From Nelumbo lutea (Eukaryota; Streptophyta; Magnoliopsida; Proteales; Nelumbonaceae): a stretch of 64,000 nucleotides of DNA. The stretch is taken from positions 111,054,855-111,118,854 of the forward strand of contig JAKGHH010000002.1 of assembly GCA_022828595.1 (NCBI GenBank), in the 5' to 3' direction. This document shows, one piece after another, positions 25,401 to 37,400 of this stretch (within the stretch, counting starts at the first letter, position 1; the number at the start of each line of letters is the position of its first letter). Both the position numbers and the translations under genes were made by a program. The notes below the pieces were generated by a model, which was given only the letters and a program-made list of their open reading frames with translations, had not been told where the DNA came from and made no database searches.

Positions 25401-28400
25401 GAGAAAAAGTTTTATTTGGCAAAACACAGAGGGGGCTTGGGAATTAGACCCCTTGAGCAGCTAAATAAAGCCCTCTTGAGCAAGTGGTTGTGGCATTTCA
25501 GAACTAAGAAGAATGAGCTTTGGAAGAAGATTAGAGCAAGTATGGTTATGATGGGAGGGACTGGTTCTCTAGGCTGCCTTCAACCCTGTACGGTCATAGT
25601 ATCTGCAAAGGTGTCATAACTCATAAAAATCAAGTTGACTTTGATCTATTCATTCCTTTCAAGCTTGGAAATGGTCAAAGGTCCTCTCTGTGAACCATTT
25701 CCAAGTATATATAGCAATGCTGCGTCAAGTTGGCCTCTCACACAGACATTGAGTGATAGAGGGATTGGAAAGCGCCAAAATGGGTCGACTCCTCAAAACC
25801 CAAGCTCCCAATACTTGAAAGCCCTAGTTGGGGCTGAGCTAAGTTCAAACAAGGGAGAATGTTCCCCCTACAAAAACAGCCCCTTTCTCTTTTATAAGAC
25901 TCAATGGCTTGCTGGAGAAGACAACTAAAGTATTTACACTTAATCCCTTAGAATGTTCCCCCTTAACAAACAATTTCTAAAAAGGCCTAGGAGACCAAAA
26001 CCCAATAGATGTTCACCCACATGTCCCTGATCGGAATTTTATTTATGAAAATGACAAAAATACCCTTGGATCCAAGCTGTCAACAAAGCTAACCAAGAGC
26101 TCGACCCCATGTGAGCAGCAATTTTAAGCCTTGCACATGTCTCCATCTAGCTTCATAAACTCTTCACTAGTCCAGGAGTTCTCAATTGTTGTTTTCCCTT
26201 TCCACTTGACTAAGAACCTAAAATAGGCTCCATTTCCAGTGTTGGTTATTAGAACGGTTGGCCCTTTGTGCCTGTCCTTGATCAACCTTTGTTGTTGGTT
26301 CTAGACCTCCATGTTAATCGTAGAGGTCTGCTACATTAAAAATGGGTGAAACGAACAAACCAGCTGGTAGTTCAATTTTGTATGCATTGTCCCCAAACTT
26401 TCTCAACACTTGACATGGGCCAATCTTTTTCAGGACACAAATAAACCATGACTAGGTCGCCCTCATGAAACCCTTTATACCTTGGGTTGTTTTCTTTCAA
26501 CTTCGGTTGAACATTTTCTTGAATCTCTTGTATGGATTCTGCTAAGGCCTTGACATCATCACTCACTTGTTGCAACCCTATTATAGGAAATAGATCAACA
26601 ACACCTTTAGGTGACTGACCATACACAACCTCAAAAGGATTCTTCCCTGTAGAGTTGTTAATTGAATCATTGAAGGAAAACCCAGTTTGTGGTAGGATAA
26701 GATCCCATTGCTTCAAGTAGTTTCCTACTAAACTCCTCAACACAAAATCCATAATAATATCAGTCTACGGTGCTTTTGGTATGGGAAGGGAAGATATAAA
26801 CCTGTATTTTGATGTTGTTCCTTAGATGTTTGGCACTTGTGACACCTATTAACATAGTAGAACACATCCTTTTGTAGCCCTGACCAAAAGTATCTGTTGG
26901 AGACTATTTCAAGTGTCTTGTGGTCAAAATGTCCCTTGCAGTATAAACCGACAATGAGTAATATTCTTAAAGACCTTGATGGAATACATAACCTATTGTC
27001 CATGAATTGGTAACCATCATTCTACACAAACTTGGCTCAAATATCCTTGTCACCTCCTGGCATAGCTTTGACAAATAGGGTCAAAATAAAGGTCATCTTG
27101 GTATTGTTCTTTGATTTAGCTGAATCCCACAACATTAGTAGAAATTGTAGTCACCAAGTGAAATCTTCTACAGTTCTACTAAATGCATCGTCTAGTTGGC
27201 CTCTCGCGTGGATGCACAAAGATAGAGGGATTGGAAGGCACCAAAATAGGTCAACTCCTCAAAACCCAAGCTCCTAATACATGAATGCCCTAGTTGGGGC
27301 TGAGCTACAACTCAAACAAGAGATAAAGAACCAGAGAAAGATCCCCACAGAAACAGCCCCTTTCTCTTTTGCAAGACTCAATGCCTTGATAGAGAAGCCA
27401 ACTAATATATTTACACATAAGCCCCTAGAATGGTCCCCCTTCACAAACAATTCCTTGAGAACAAAACTAACTACAAACAAGCCCCCAATAGATAACCTAA
27501 GAGACCAAAACCCAATAGATGTTCACCCAACTTCCCCTCACCAAAATCTGAATTATGAAAATGATGCAATAACCCCTGGACCTAAACTATCAACAAATCA
27601 ACCCAAAAACAATAATTTGGGATCCTACTACAAAAAACATACAAATTTAGAATGTTTTCACATTTCTCTTTTTTTTTTTTTTTCCTTTCTTTATTCTTCT
27701 TCCCTCTTTTCTTTTTGGGCTCATCCAAAAACCCTAAAAGAATTCACCAGACTTGGTTGCAGCAATAGAGATCAAAATATTGGGTCAGTGTTAAAATAAA
27801 GCAATAGAAGAAGAAGCTACTTTCTCCCTACACCTCAGAATCTCATTTGATTCAGTAGTTTAAAAAGTATGCCAGAGGTTAAGATCTAACATGGTGCCAA
27901 CCTTCTTTGGTCTCTTGAACAATCAAGCTCTGTTTTTTTTTTTTTTTTTCTGGTTTTTGTGGAAGATAGATGTCTAGGGTAATTTCTGTGCATGAAAAAA
28001 CTGTCCAAACGAAAACTTCAAAAAATCTTCAATAAATAGTAAGAACTTATATGCTGTGATGTAAACCAGATTTCATGTTTAACTTATATGTATAGAACAA
28101 GTAAACAGTAAGAAGTAATGAATAAAAGGGAAGATGAAACAGAAGAGAAAGGACAGCACCATGATTTGGAGTGAAAGAACAATAGGCATCTTAGATGAAT
28201 ACAGTAAAAAATTAGATACCCCTGGTCATTGTGATCCAAAGATTCTACAGATATACTTAAAATGAACTTGCTTCTCTACTTTTGTATATATCGTTAAATG
28301 CTAAACATAGGGCTTATTTTCTAACTACTACCATTTTGGAGTGACATGGACTTCAACCTACAATGGAAAACTTCTTAGATGATGAGTACTGATTCTCATT

Positions 28401-31400
28401 TCCTGTCCATTTTTCAGATCAATTACATATTATCGTTTGAAGAGATCACATTGAAGTTTATTGGTGTTGGGGAACAGGTATGTATTGTGTTCTTTGCTTC
28501 TTTTATGTTTAGCCAATGATGTTTGCTATTGTTTTGGTATAGACATAGAAAAATTGATCATTATCTCTTGCTTCTAGAGGATCCTATAAAAGAAGTTATC
28601 AAATTTTAGGCAGAGCAATTAGCTATTGTTAAACGGCTTTGCTAGAAGTGTTATAGGAATATCCAATTGATAAATGGAATCTGAAATTTGCAAGTTTTTA
28701 GTGAATCCGTTTTAATGTTCTCGAGTGTCTAAATTGGAACTGGAATGACATCTGGTAGCAGCAAATTTCTTGTTTTCTCTGTATGGCATTCTATGAAGTC
28801 TCACTTTCATGAGTCAGTCTAATCATAGTACCAGGTATGCTTTGAACCAAAGCTACCTGTATGGTTTGCTGTTGGCCTGTCCATTTGATGCCACTTTTGG
28901 ACCATCTGGAGTTTATAAGTGTAGCTTTTGAAAGTTTTTTTTTTTTTTTTTCATTTTTCCATTTATCAAAGTATTTTTTTTTGCTAGAGAAAAACTGATG
29001 TTCTCTATTTGGTTCAAATTCAAGCACGAGTTGCTTTAACCTAATTGTCATTCTAGAATAAAATAGTAGTTTCTTCTAGAATTGCTTCTTTCATTTGTTC
29101 ATTATTTGTAAAGTACCCATTTGATTTTATTTTTAACATTTCATGTGTGTCTTTCCTGTTCCATTGAAAGGGCCATTACCCAATGTAGACCCCAACTATC
29201 TTTTTGAAATTTATCAAGGCATTTGTCTTTAGAACTGATAGTACCTAAAATAGGTACATTGAATCCAACATAGATGTCTGGTGTCTGGTTTCCATATTTA
29301 AGTGCATATTCTTATTATTGCAGATTTAGGGCTTTTGATTTATATGGTTGGATTATCATATAATGAAATAGTAAAATCTGTATGCATGTAGTACCCTGCT
29401 TTGGTTCACAACTTCAACCTTTTTATTACTTTTTTTTTCCAATGTTCATTCTTATCTTGTTTGTTTTCCTTGAAGGATGCTCTGAGGACTTTCTTACTCC
29501 GGAAGCTTGATAATCTTACTATGGATGATAAATGCCAAGTAACAATGATTTCCACATGGGCTACTGAGTTATACTTGGACAAGGTCTTCTTCTTTGTCTG
29601 TTTTAGACATTTTTATGAGAAGAGATAAGGGCTGTCAACAGGGAATTTACAGTTTACAGCCTCAATATTTATAAAAAGGTTTTCATAAGTAAAAAAATGT
29701 ATGATGATCTGCTCTATTAGAGATATGATAACCATTGTGTAATAAGTCAATCTTGTTTTCCCCTGGAAGATTCTTTTTATATCATTGCTAAATCCATGAT
29801 ATGGGAAAATATGTATTTACATATTTATTGTAATTTCAGTTTCACAAATTGGTATTAGGGTGGATGAAGGAACCAGAAACTGTGGTTTGGAAATATAGGG
29901 ATTTTATGAAAAGATTTAAATGGCTAATTAGGGATATGATAACCATTATTCAATGGGACAGGCAGTCAGCAAATGGGCTAGCTGATTTTTTTTATAAAAC
30001 AGGGGGTGCATAAGTCTGAATTGTTTGTGGCTCAATTGTAGTTCAGTTCATGTAACAGGGGCTGCATCTCACGCCTCTGTTTAATTGTGGTTTTTGTAAC
30101 TCCTTTATTATTTTTTATAAAATCCTCATCATTTATTAAAAAAAAAGTTGTGGGCCTGGTGGCTATGGAAGACTTTTTAACAGGAGTCTACTCTTAATTG
30201 TTTTCAGCTCACACCTACTTTCATTGGTTGTTCAAGAGGAGATTATGGTGGAGATTGCTAAGGTCTTTTGTGAATGACTTAAAAAATTGTGCGACCAGTC
30301 AGCATTATAGATGTGTTACTGAACTTGAATGGAGCCATATTTCTCATAGGCTGGTTGATTGGTTAAAACATGGTTCACAATATTGGCAAGATTTGGTGAA
30401 ATCTCTCAATTTTGATAAGGACAATACGAAAAATTCTAAGAATCCTTTTGCCTTATATCTCCAATATTGTTGATATATCAGGAATATTTCAAATTTCATT
30501 GATAAATCAAACATCTAAGTTCCAAATTTTAGAGTATTGTCAAAATTTTATTATATTTTGTTAACAACATTGAACATTTTTAGAAATCATTTTCTGAAAG
30601 AACAAATAGGGATTTTGTTAAAATCATTGAACATTTTTGGTTACTGAGTCACTATAATTTGAATAGGGGGGGATACAAAAATGAAAAAGAGGATTCTCAA
30701 TTTAGTCAAAACATATAGTTACAAAAAAGAAAGAAATCAAAATAGCAAGTCAATGTCATGTATACAGAATAAAGATGGAGACAGATTGAGTGATACCTTT
30801 GCAAGTTTCTTAATCCTTCCTTCTTTGATATATACAATTGTTTGCTACAGTTTTTCAGTCTTAAATGTTCAACTATTCTTCTTCCAACAACCATCTTTCT
30901 TGAACAGCTTCCATGTTTTTAGTAATTTTCCCTAATTTCTTTAGGTTTCCTAAACATCTTGGCAAAATTAGTGGAATCTCTGCAAAATTTTCCCATTTCT
31001 GTATGGCAAAATGTCTATCTATATTGAAACTATGGTTAGAAGGACTGTTTAACAAAAGGAGGTAAGTGGAGCAGAATAATTAGGGCTGCAAGCCTGGTTG
31101 CCTGACTTGAAGAATTTCAAATAAATTGGGTTTGGGTAGGGATTCAGGTCCATTGAAGAATTAAAACACTCCTAACCCAACCTCACTCTAGTTGCACCTC
31201 TTAAGAATAACCAAAGCCCTAAGCATGGATGATTTTTCCATGTGTTCCACCAATAATGATGAGAAACAATTAATGGAGCTTTAATAGATGCTTTTGATAA
31301 ATTTCATGATATGGAAAATTTAATAAAGGAGAAAATGCCACATTTTTAGCATTTATTCCCAAAAAGCCGGGCATTTCCACATTGAGGGAAGACAAATTAT

Positions 31401-34400
31401 TGCTATAAGGAGGCTTTTGTGAAGGGAAGGCAAATTATTTTTCAAATTCTCATTGTGATTTAGAGTGTAGAAAGTCTAAGGATAGAAAGAAGGAGTTGTT
31501 TTGTAATGGATATGTGAAAGGGAAAAATTATGTGCCGGTCTTTCTTGGATTAGATGATGTCCAATATGGTTTTGGTTATGAAAAGAGATGAATTGGAGGT
31601 TTCTATATTCTGCTCACCTCTGAATCATCTTCTATGTGTTGGCTCATAAATGAATTAGAGAAAAGGCAAAATTGATGTTATCTCAATTCCTAAAATTTCT
31701 GTTGATCATTTCATTTAAAGATAATTCCTTTGGCTCTCATCTGTATTACCCCCCCCCCCCCCTTGAAAAAAAACCTTATACTTATCATGCTTTCCTTTTC
31801 TTACTGTTACTTTGCAGTAGAACACGGTTCTCAATCAGTGAATGTAACAAAGAATTCATACATTTAGTTTATTTTCACCAAATATTGGTTCCTGGTGGTA
31901 GCATTTCGTTTTAGAATGGATAAAAAATACCTATATTGGATTTTTTTTTATCTCAGCTTTACATAGCCTCTCTAATATTTTTCTTAAGAGAGATATTGTC
32001 CTTGATGCTGAAATTTCTTCTGGGTTGCCTATTTTCTTTCTTTAGATCAATAGACTATTGTTGGAAGATGACACAGCTACAGAAAATCGAACTTCAGAAT
32101 ACCAAACTATCATTAGGGAGTTTCGTGCTTTCCTCAGTGATTGCAAGGATGTGTTGGACGAGGCAACAACAATGAGACTACTAGAAAGGTAATCACATGT
32201 GTAGCTCATACTAGCGACCTGTTTCTGTCTTGAGCCTATACATATAACACCAATGCAGTCTACAAAAAAGAGCAAATAGTAGCGGAGAGGAAGAAATTGA
32301 ACCTTTATTCAATGGGATTTCTTAAAAGAAAGAACACTATGGTTGCAGCGTACAAAGTGGGAGCAAATAGTAACCAACTCTTGAAAATCAAGAATAGACA
32401 AATAATAATAGTATCTTTGCTGCTGCAAATGTGTAGTAGTGCATTGCAAAGTAAAGAAATCCTTTTCCATGTGATGGTTAGGTATAGTAGGTTTTGGAAA
32501 TTCTAAATCTTAGAACAGAAAATAAGGGCATTACTGTAAGGGAGGGCTAATAGCCCCTTCCCATTATGGTTCTTGGTTTATTATTTTATTGAAGAAGAAT
32601 GAAAGTTAAACAACTAAAGTTCCCACCTTGGCCCAACTATTGTAGGGGCTTATGTTTAAATATTTTAGTTGGTTTCTCCAGCATGTCATTGAGTCTTGTA
32701 AAAGAGAAGGGGGGTTGTTTCTGTGGGGTCATTTTTTCGTTCTCTGTTATTTGAGCTATAGCTCAGCTCCAGCTTGGGTTCTCAAGTATTAGAAGTTTGA
32801 GTTTTGAGGAGTCAATTCATTTGGTGCCTTCCAGTCATAGTTTTCAAGGTGCCAAGGCGAGGCTAGGCGACTGGGGCGCCTTGTCGCCTACTCGCCTAGG
32901 CGATGGATTTTTTTATGTTAAAAACATAGATCCTAGTGTAGTTCCCTAGGTACCATAACCATAATTCTTTAATAATTATTCATGATTTTCATAAGAAAAG
33001 TATAAATTTCATATTAAAGTATAGAAAATCAACATATTCATGAGAAGAAAAGGAAGTAGGAAAATAAAATTCAAAAAATATAGGGGCTGAACCCTTATTT
33101 TTGTTATATGAAAAGAAGGAAATAAAAAATATTGGTGGAAGAAGAAGAAGAATGGCTACGGTTTTCCTGATTGGAGAAGCCATGCAATGGCTACAAGGTT
33201 TCGTTGATGGAGCTATACTATTAGTGAAGTTCGATTTTGTCCTTGGACCAGAAATATGAAGCAGTCCTCAAATGGAACCAAGAGGTGTGGTTCATTGCAG
33301 TTATAGAAGAGTTTCAAGGAGGAAAGAAACAAATGTTATGCTTTCTAGAAGGCAAGAATAGCAGGGGGTGGAAGAACAAGGCCAAACTGTCGAAACTTGT
33401 ATCCCAGACCTTATCGAAAAAGAAAATATCTCTATAGTAGTCGTGAGCTCACAATTTACAACCAAACTTGTGATGGAGGTAGAGAAAGGAATCTGGGCCA
33501 ATAGATATGTTATTACTCTTTAGAAAAAGGTGAACGACTGGCAGGGGGTTCTAGAGACAATGAAGAAAGAGCTTCACATCAAAGCAACGACTGCATTACT
33601 TCCTTTCTGCAAAAACAGGGCTATACTAGACGTCGGAGATGAGAAGATGGAACTGGAAGTGCTTAAAACAGGGGAAGGTTTGGCACTGCTTGAGTGGTGG
33701 AATATGTCATGTAACGAAATAGAAATCGACGACCAAAGAGTAGTTGTGAAGGTGGTAGGCCTATTGTTTAATCTCTGGAAGGAGGAAGTGTTGGATGCAA
33801 CAACTCTAGGAGGCAAACTTGAAGGCTACAACTTTGTTAACCTGTTCGCCGTCAAGATGAGGATTTCCCGGGTGAAGCCACATTTAATTCCTCGGTCATG
33901 CAAGCTTTTGGTGGAAGGTGGATGGTGGCGATTGTGGTTTGCAGCGACATTCGAAGTGACGCTATGGCAGGGGCGTCGAGAGCTGGAAGAAGATGATGAG
34001 TTGGAAAGGTGGTTCCCAAGTGGCATTAGGAGAATGGAGGAAAGAGAAGAAATGAAAAAAGGGGTAGGGGAACAGTCTCTTTTGGTTGACCAAGAAAAGG
34101 GGGCAACAAGATTAAGTAATTTTTCAAATAAAATTGAATTAGCCCCAAAAGGAGTGAAGAAAAAATCTTTCACGGAAGTGGTTTAGTTTGGACATAGGTC
34201 GGATCCAGGTTGTGGACCAACAAGAGTTTCGGTTACACAAGAGGTGGCTAGATCTGACCCATTGAAGAGGTCAGAGTGAGATTCTAGGCCATGTGACTCA
34301 TTAAATAGTTACGTGGGAGGAAGTAAAATGATTGCTACAGGGGACAAAAGTTTGGGTCTATCATCACCTTTAACAAAGCAAAATAGGACTTCTAGTGTGG

Positions 34401-37400
34401 CTAAGTCTGGTTCATGTTCCTCTATGCATTGGGTTCCTATACAAAGAAAAGATGGAAATGGCAAGTTGAAAGTCCCTTCTCATCGACCTAACCCAAGGTA
34501 CACCAAAACCATGTCAGAGGAAAAGGAACTAGTGGAAGGAGGTTGGGTTGACATTGACGTGTTAGAGGAAGATGACTCTGAAGACGAGGAAGAGTCTATT
34601 TCTGTAGCGTCGAGTCACAAATAGATATAGGGGAAATAGAAGATCTCAACTTCTATCATCTGTTTGGTGGTGAGACAATGGAGCCGGTTTTTTCCACTTC
34701 CCATCTTTCGGCATGGGAAGGAAATAGAAGATCTAGTGATAGTTTGTTTGAGGTCCAAGTTTGCTTGAATGGGCGGCTAGAAAACACTGCTACAAATTTA
34801 GAAGATTCATTTCCAATTAGAATTTCAAAGCAGGGTAGCGGTAATGAGACTGTTAATGATCACCAAAGGCTTAATAAAGGTTTGCTAGGAAGGGATAAGA
34901 CGCAAAGCTCAAGAAGATTATCACAGGAGAATTCCTTCTAGGAATTTGGTTCCCAGTAGGTCCATCATATTAAAGACCGTGATCCTCCTCTTCTTGTGAT
35001 AGGAAAGGAAACAAATTTTCCGTTCTCTTCCCCCCCAGGTATGGCAGCAAATTTGTTTTTGGGTACTAATGTGGATTTGCTGTCTCTTGCCAATTCTCCA
35101 GGTTCCCAACCTCTTTATTTGCCGCCAGTCGTGGTTGCAAAAGAGATTAACACCAAAATTGGGGATCAGACTATAGTTGATAAAGAGATGGGAGAAAGAA
35201 TTTGGGGTTTAACTGAACAACATTTGGGAGAAATGATGGGGAAGGAGCTAGAGGAAAATAAATACATAGAGAATAAGGAAGATATGAATAGGGTGGAAGT
35301 TTTGATGGCTGACAAAAAGGAAGAACACAGGACAGAAAATATTGTGGAGAAATTGGGTTGTAAGGTGAAGAATCCTATTGACCTAAAAACCTACTTAAGG
35401 ACCAAGAAAACTGAGGTGAAGGTGAGAAAAAGGAAGATGAGTGAGGTGGAGAGGTTAAAGCTTGATGTGGAGGGAGATAGAGAGTTCGGTGAGAGGAAGG
35501 GTAGGAGAAGAGGGGGCAAGTAATTCAAGGGGCTGAGGTAAGGGATATAAAATTAAAGTGACTTGATGAAAATTATCAGTTGGAATGTTCGAGGTTTAGG
35601 GAGCGCAATGAAGAGAGCTATAATAAAGGAATTGTTGAAGAAGGAGAAGCCGGATGTTGTTTTGTTGCAAGAGACTAAGCTTTCGACATTTGATGACAAA
35701 TGGGCCAGAAGTATATGGAGGTCTAGGGGCATAGGTTGGGAAATGTCATCGTCATGGGGTTCCTCAGGTGGTATGGTGGTACTATGGAAGTAGAACATGT
35801 TGGGAAAAGGGGAATTGATGGGGAAGTTTACAATGTCTCTTAAATTTCGAAATGAAGAGGATGGTTTTGAATGGGTGTTAACATGCATTTATGGACCTAA
35901 TGGGCATAGGGACAGGAATAAAATGTGGGAAGAGCTTGAATACGGGGATTGTGGGATGGACCATGGTGTATTGGAGGGGACTTCAATGTGATAGGATTTG
36001 TTGAGGAGTCCAATAAGATGAGACAAAGGGAAACCACAAGTATGAGGAAGTTTAATGAATTCATAAACAATTGTGAATTGAAGGAGTTGCTCCTTGTGAG
36101 TAGTAACTTCACTTGGTCTAATATTCAATCAAACCCAATTTGCTCTAAGCTCGATAGATTCTTGTTTACAATGGATTGGGAAGCCCATTGGGGAGGGTTG
36201 GTCTCAATGGTTTTACCTAGGTTAACCTCTGATCACTAGCCTTTCTCTTTATCCAAGATTGAGTTAAGAGGAAATGGCCCAGGCCCGTTTCGGTTTGAGA
36301 ACATGTGGCTTAGTCACCAAGGGTTTAGAGAAAAGGTAAAGGACTGGTGGATGGAGATTAATACTAGTGATAAGTGGGAGGTTATGAAATTTCAGCATAA
36401 GCTTAAAGAATTGAAAGTAAGAGGTTAATACTAGCAGTCTCGGCTCCTAATAGAATCAATGTCCATCTGATGTGGCTCCCTCCGATGGAAGGCTTTATCA
36501 AACTCAACTTTGATGGGAGCAGTGAAGGAAACCTAGGGCCACCAGGGGTTGGTGGTGTGTTCAGAACAGAGGCAGATTCAGTTATATCTCTTTTTTCAGG
36601 ACCATTTGGAGTGGGACATTCTTTGAGAGCAGAAATTCAGGCCCTCTTGGAGGGGGTAAAAAGGGCTAAGGAGTTGAATATAAATAAGTTGAATATCGAA
36701 GGAGATTAATGACTAGATAGAGAAGGCAAACGATGGGCTATGGGCATACATTAATGAAAAAAGGCATTTCAAGTGGCTAACCCTAGGAATGGATGTGTGT
36801 CCGGTGGGTTAAAAGATGTGCTAATTCATTTGCAGATGCTTTGGCCAAACAGGGGGTGGGAAGAAGCCAATTGTTTTGGGCTACTATGTAATTTTCCTGT
36901 TGGGGGGGGGGGAGGTGGTAAGAGGGTTTACCTCTCCCACCTTTGTATTTTAACCTTTTTTCTAATTTAAGGAAAGTTTTCTGTTACTGATAAAAAAAAA
37001 AAAAAGAAAAAGAAGTAGAAGAAGAATATATGGAAGAGGAAAATGTGCTGATTAGATAAAATTTTAAGTTCTTCCTTACTTATTGGTTCAGGTTTTTAAG
37101 TCTTTGAGGGTTCAATACAGCATTTAGCAATGTTTGTGTTGATTAAACCCTAATAAATAAGAAAATAATAAAAAGAAATTTGTATATAAACACACAAAAT
37201 GATTATTTTAGTTTAATAATGTCTATTTTTATAATTATAATCTCAAAAAAGAATGAATAAAAAGTATTTTATGGTAGGAAGTAGAAAACTGCTTGGCGAT
37301 TAGGCGAGGCGAGCCTCAAAGGACGCCTAGGCACCTTCCTAGGCGTCCCCTTGACAACTATGCTTCAAATCCCTCTATTGCTATGTGTCCACACTATAGG

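Larger units (their letters stand above)
25718..27595 (-). mobile_element. Gypsy-1: antisense Ty3/Gypsy chromovirus remnant
   Basis: Two LTR-like direct repeats (25718-26085 and 27184-27595) flank part of pol. The minus strand encodes the integrase zinc-binding domain, an integrase C-terminal part, and a degenerate chromodomain ([19 protein letters not shown] near 26210-26150). gag, protease and RT are gone. The left and right flanks (TAGCA, AATCA) do not match as a duplication. Confidence 0.72.
33150..37005 (+). mobile_element. LINE-9: L1-type LINE with an internal deletion
   Basis: The order is ORF1-like region (33237-35523), endonuclease (35563 to about 36430), RNase H (about 36440-36870), 3' UTR and an A-rich tail at 36990-37005. 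RT and zinc finger, normally between endonuclease and RNase H, are missing. It sits in a GAAGAAGAAGAAT tract of MITE-G2, present on both sides (33138-33152 and 37007-37025), which is the likely target duplication. It is the only LINE here with a 5' half. Confidence 0.85.
32834..37362. mobile_element. MITE-G2: GGCG-type hAT-like element carrying a LINE
   Basis: Left end CATAGTTTTCAAGG (32834) and the complement of CTTGACAACTATG (37362) match the termini of MITE-G1. Flanks CTTCCAGT (32826-32833) and CTTCAAAT (37363-37370) agree at 6 of 8. The inside, apart from the LINE, is the reverse of MITE-G1: a TATAGGGGCTGA segment left and a GAGGGTTCAATACAGC segment right. Confidence 0.78.

Noticed and set aside
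31749..31765. C run (and the G runs at 36901 and 42795) as functional motifs
   Set aside because: Mononucleotide runs in intron DNA; possibly also sequencing-length errors.
33574..34173. Antisense open readings over LINE-9 ORF1
   Set aside because: They are Ser/Pro-rich shadows of the sense ORF1 piece.
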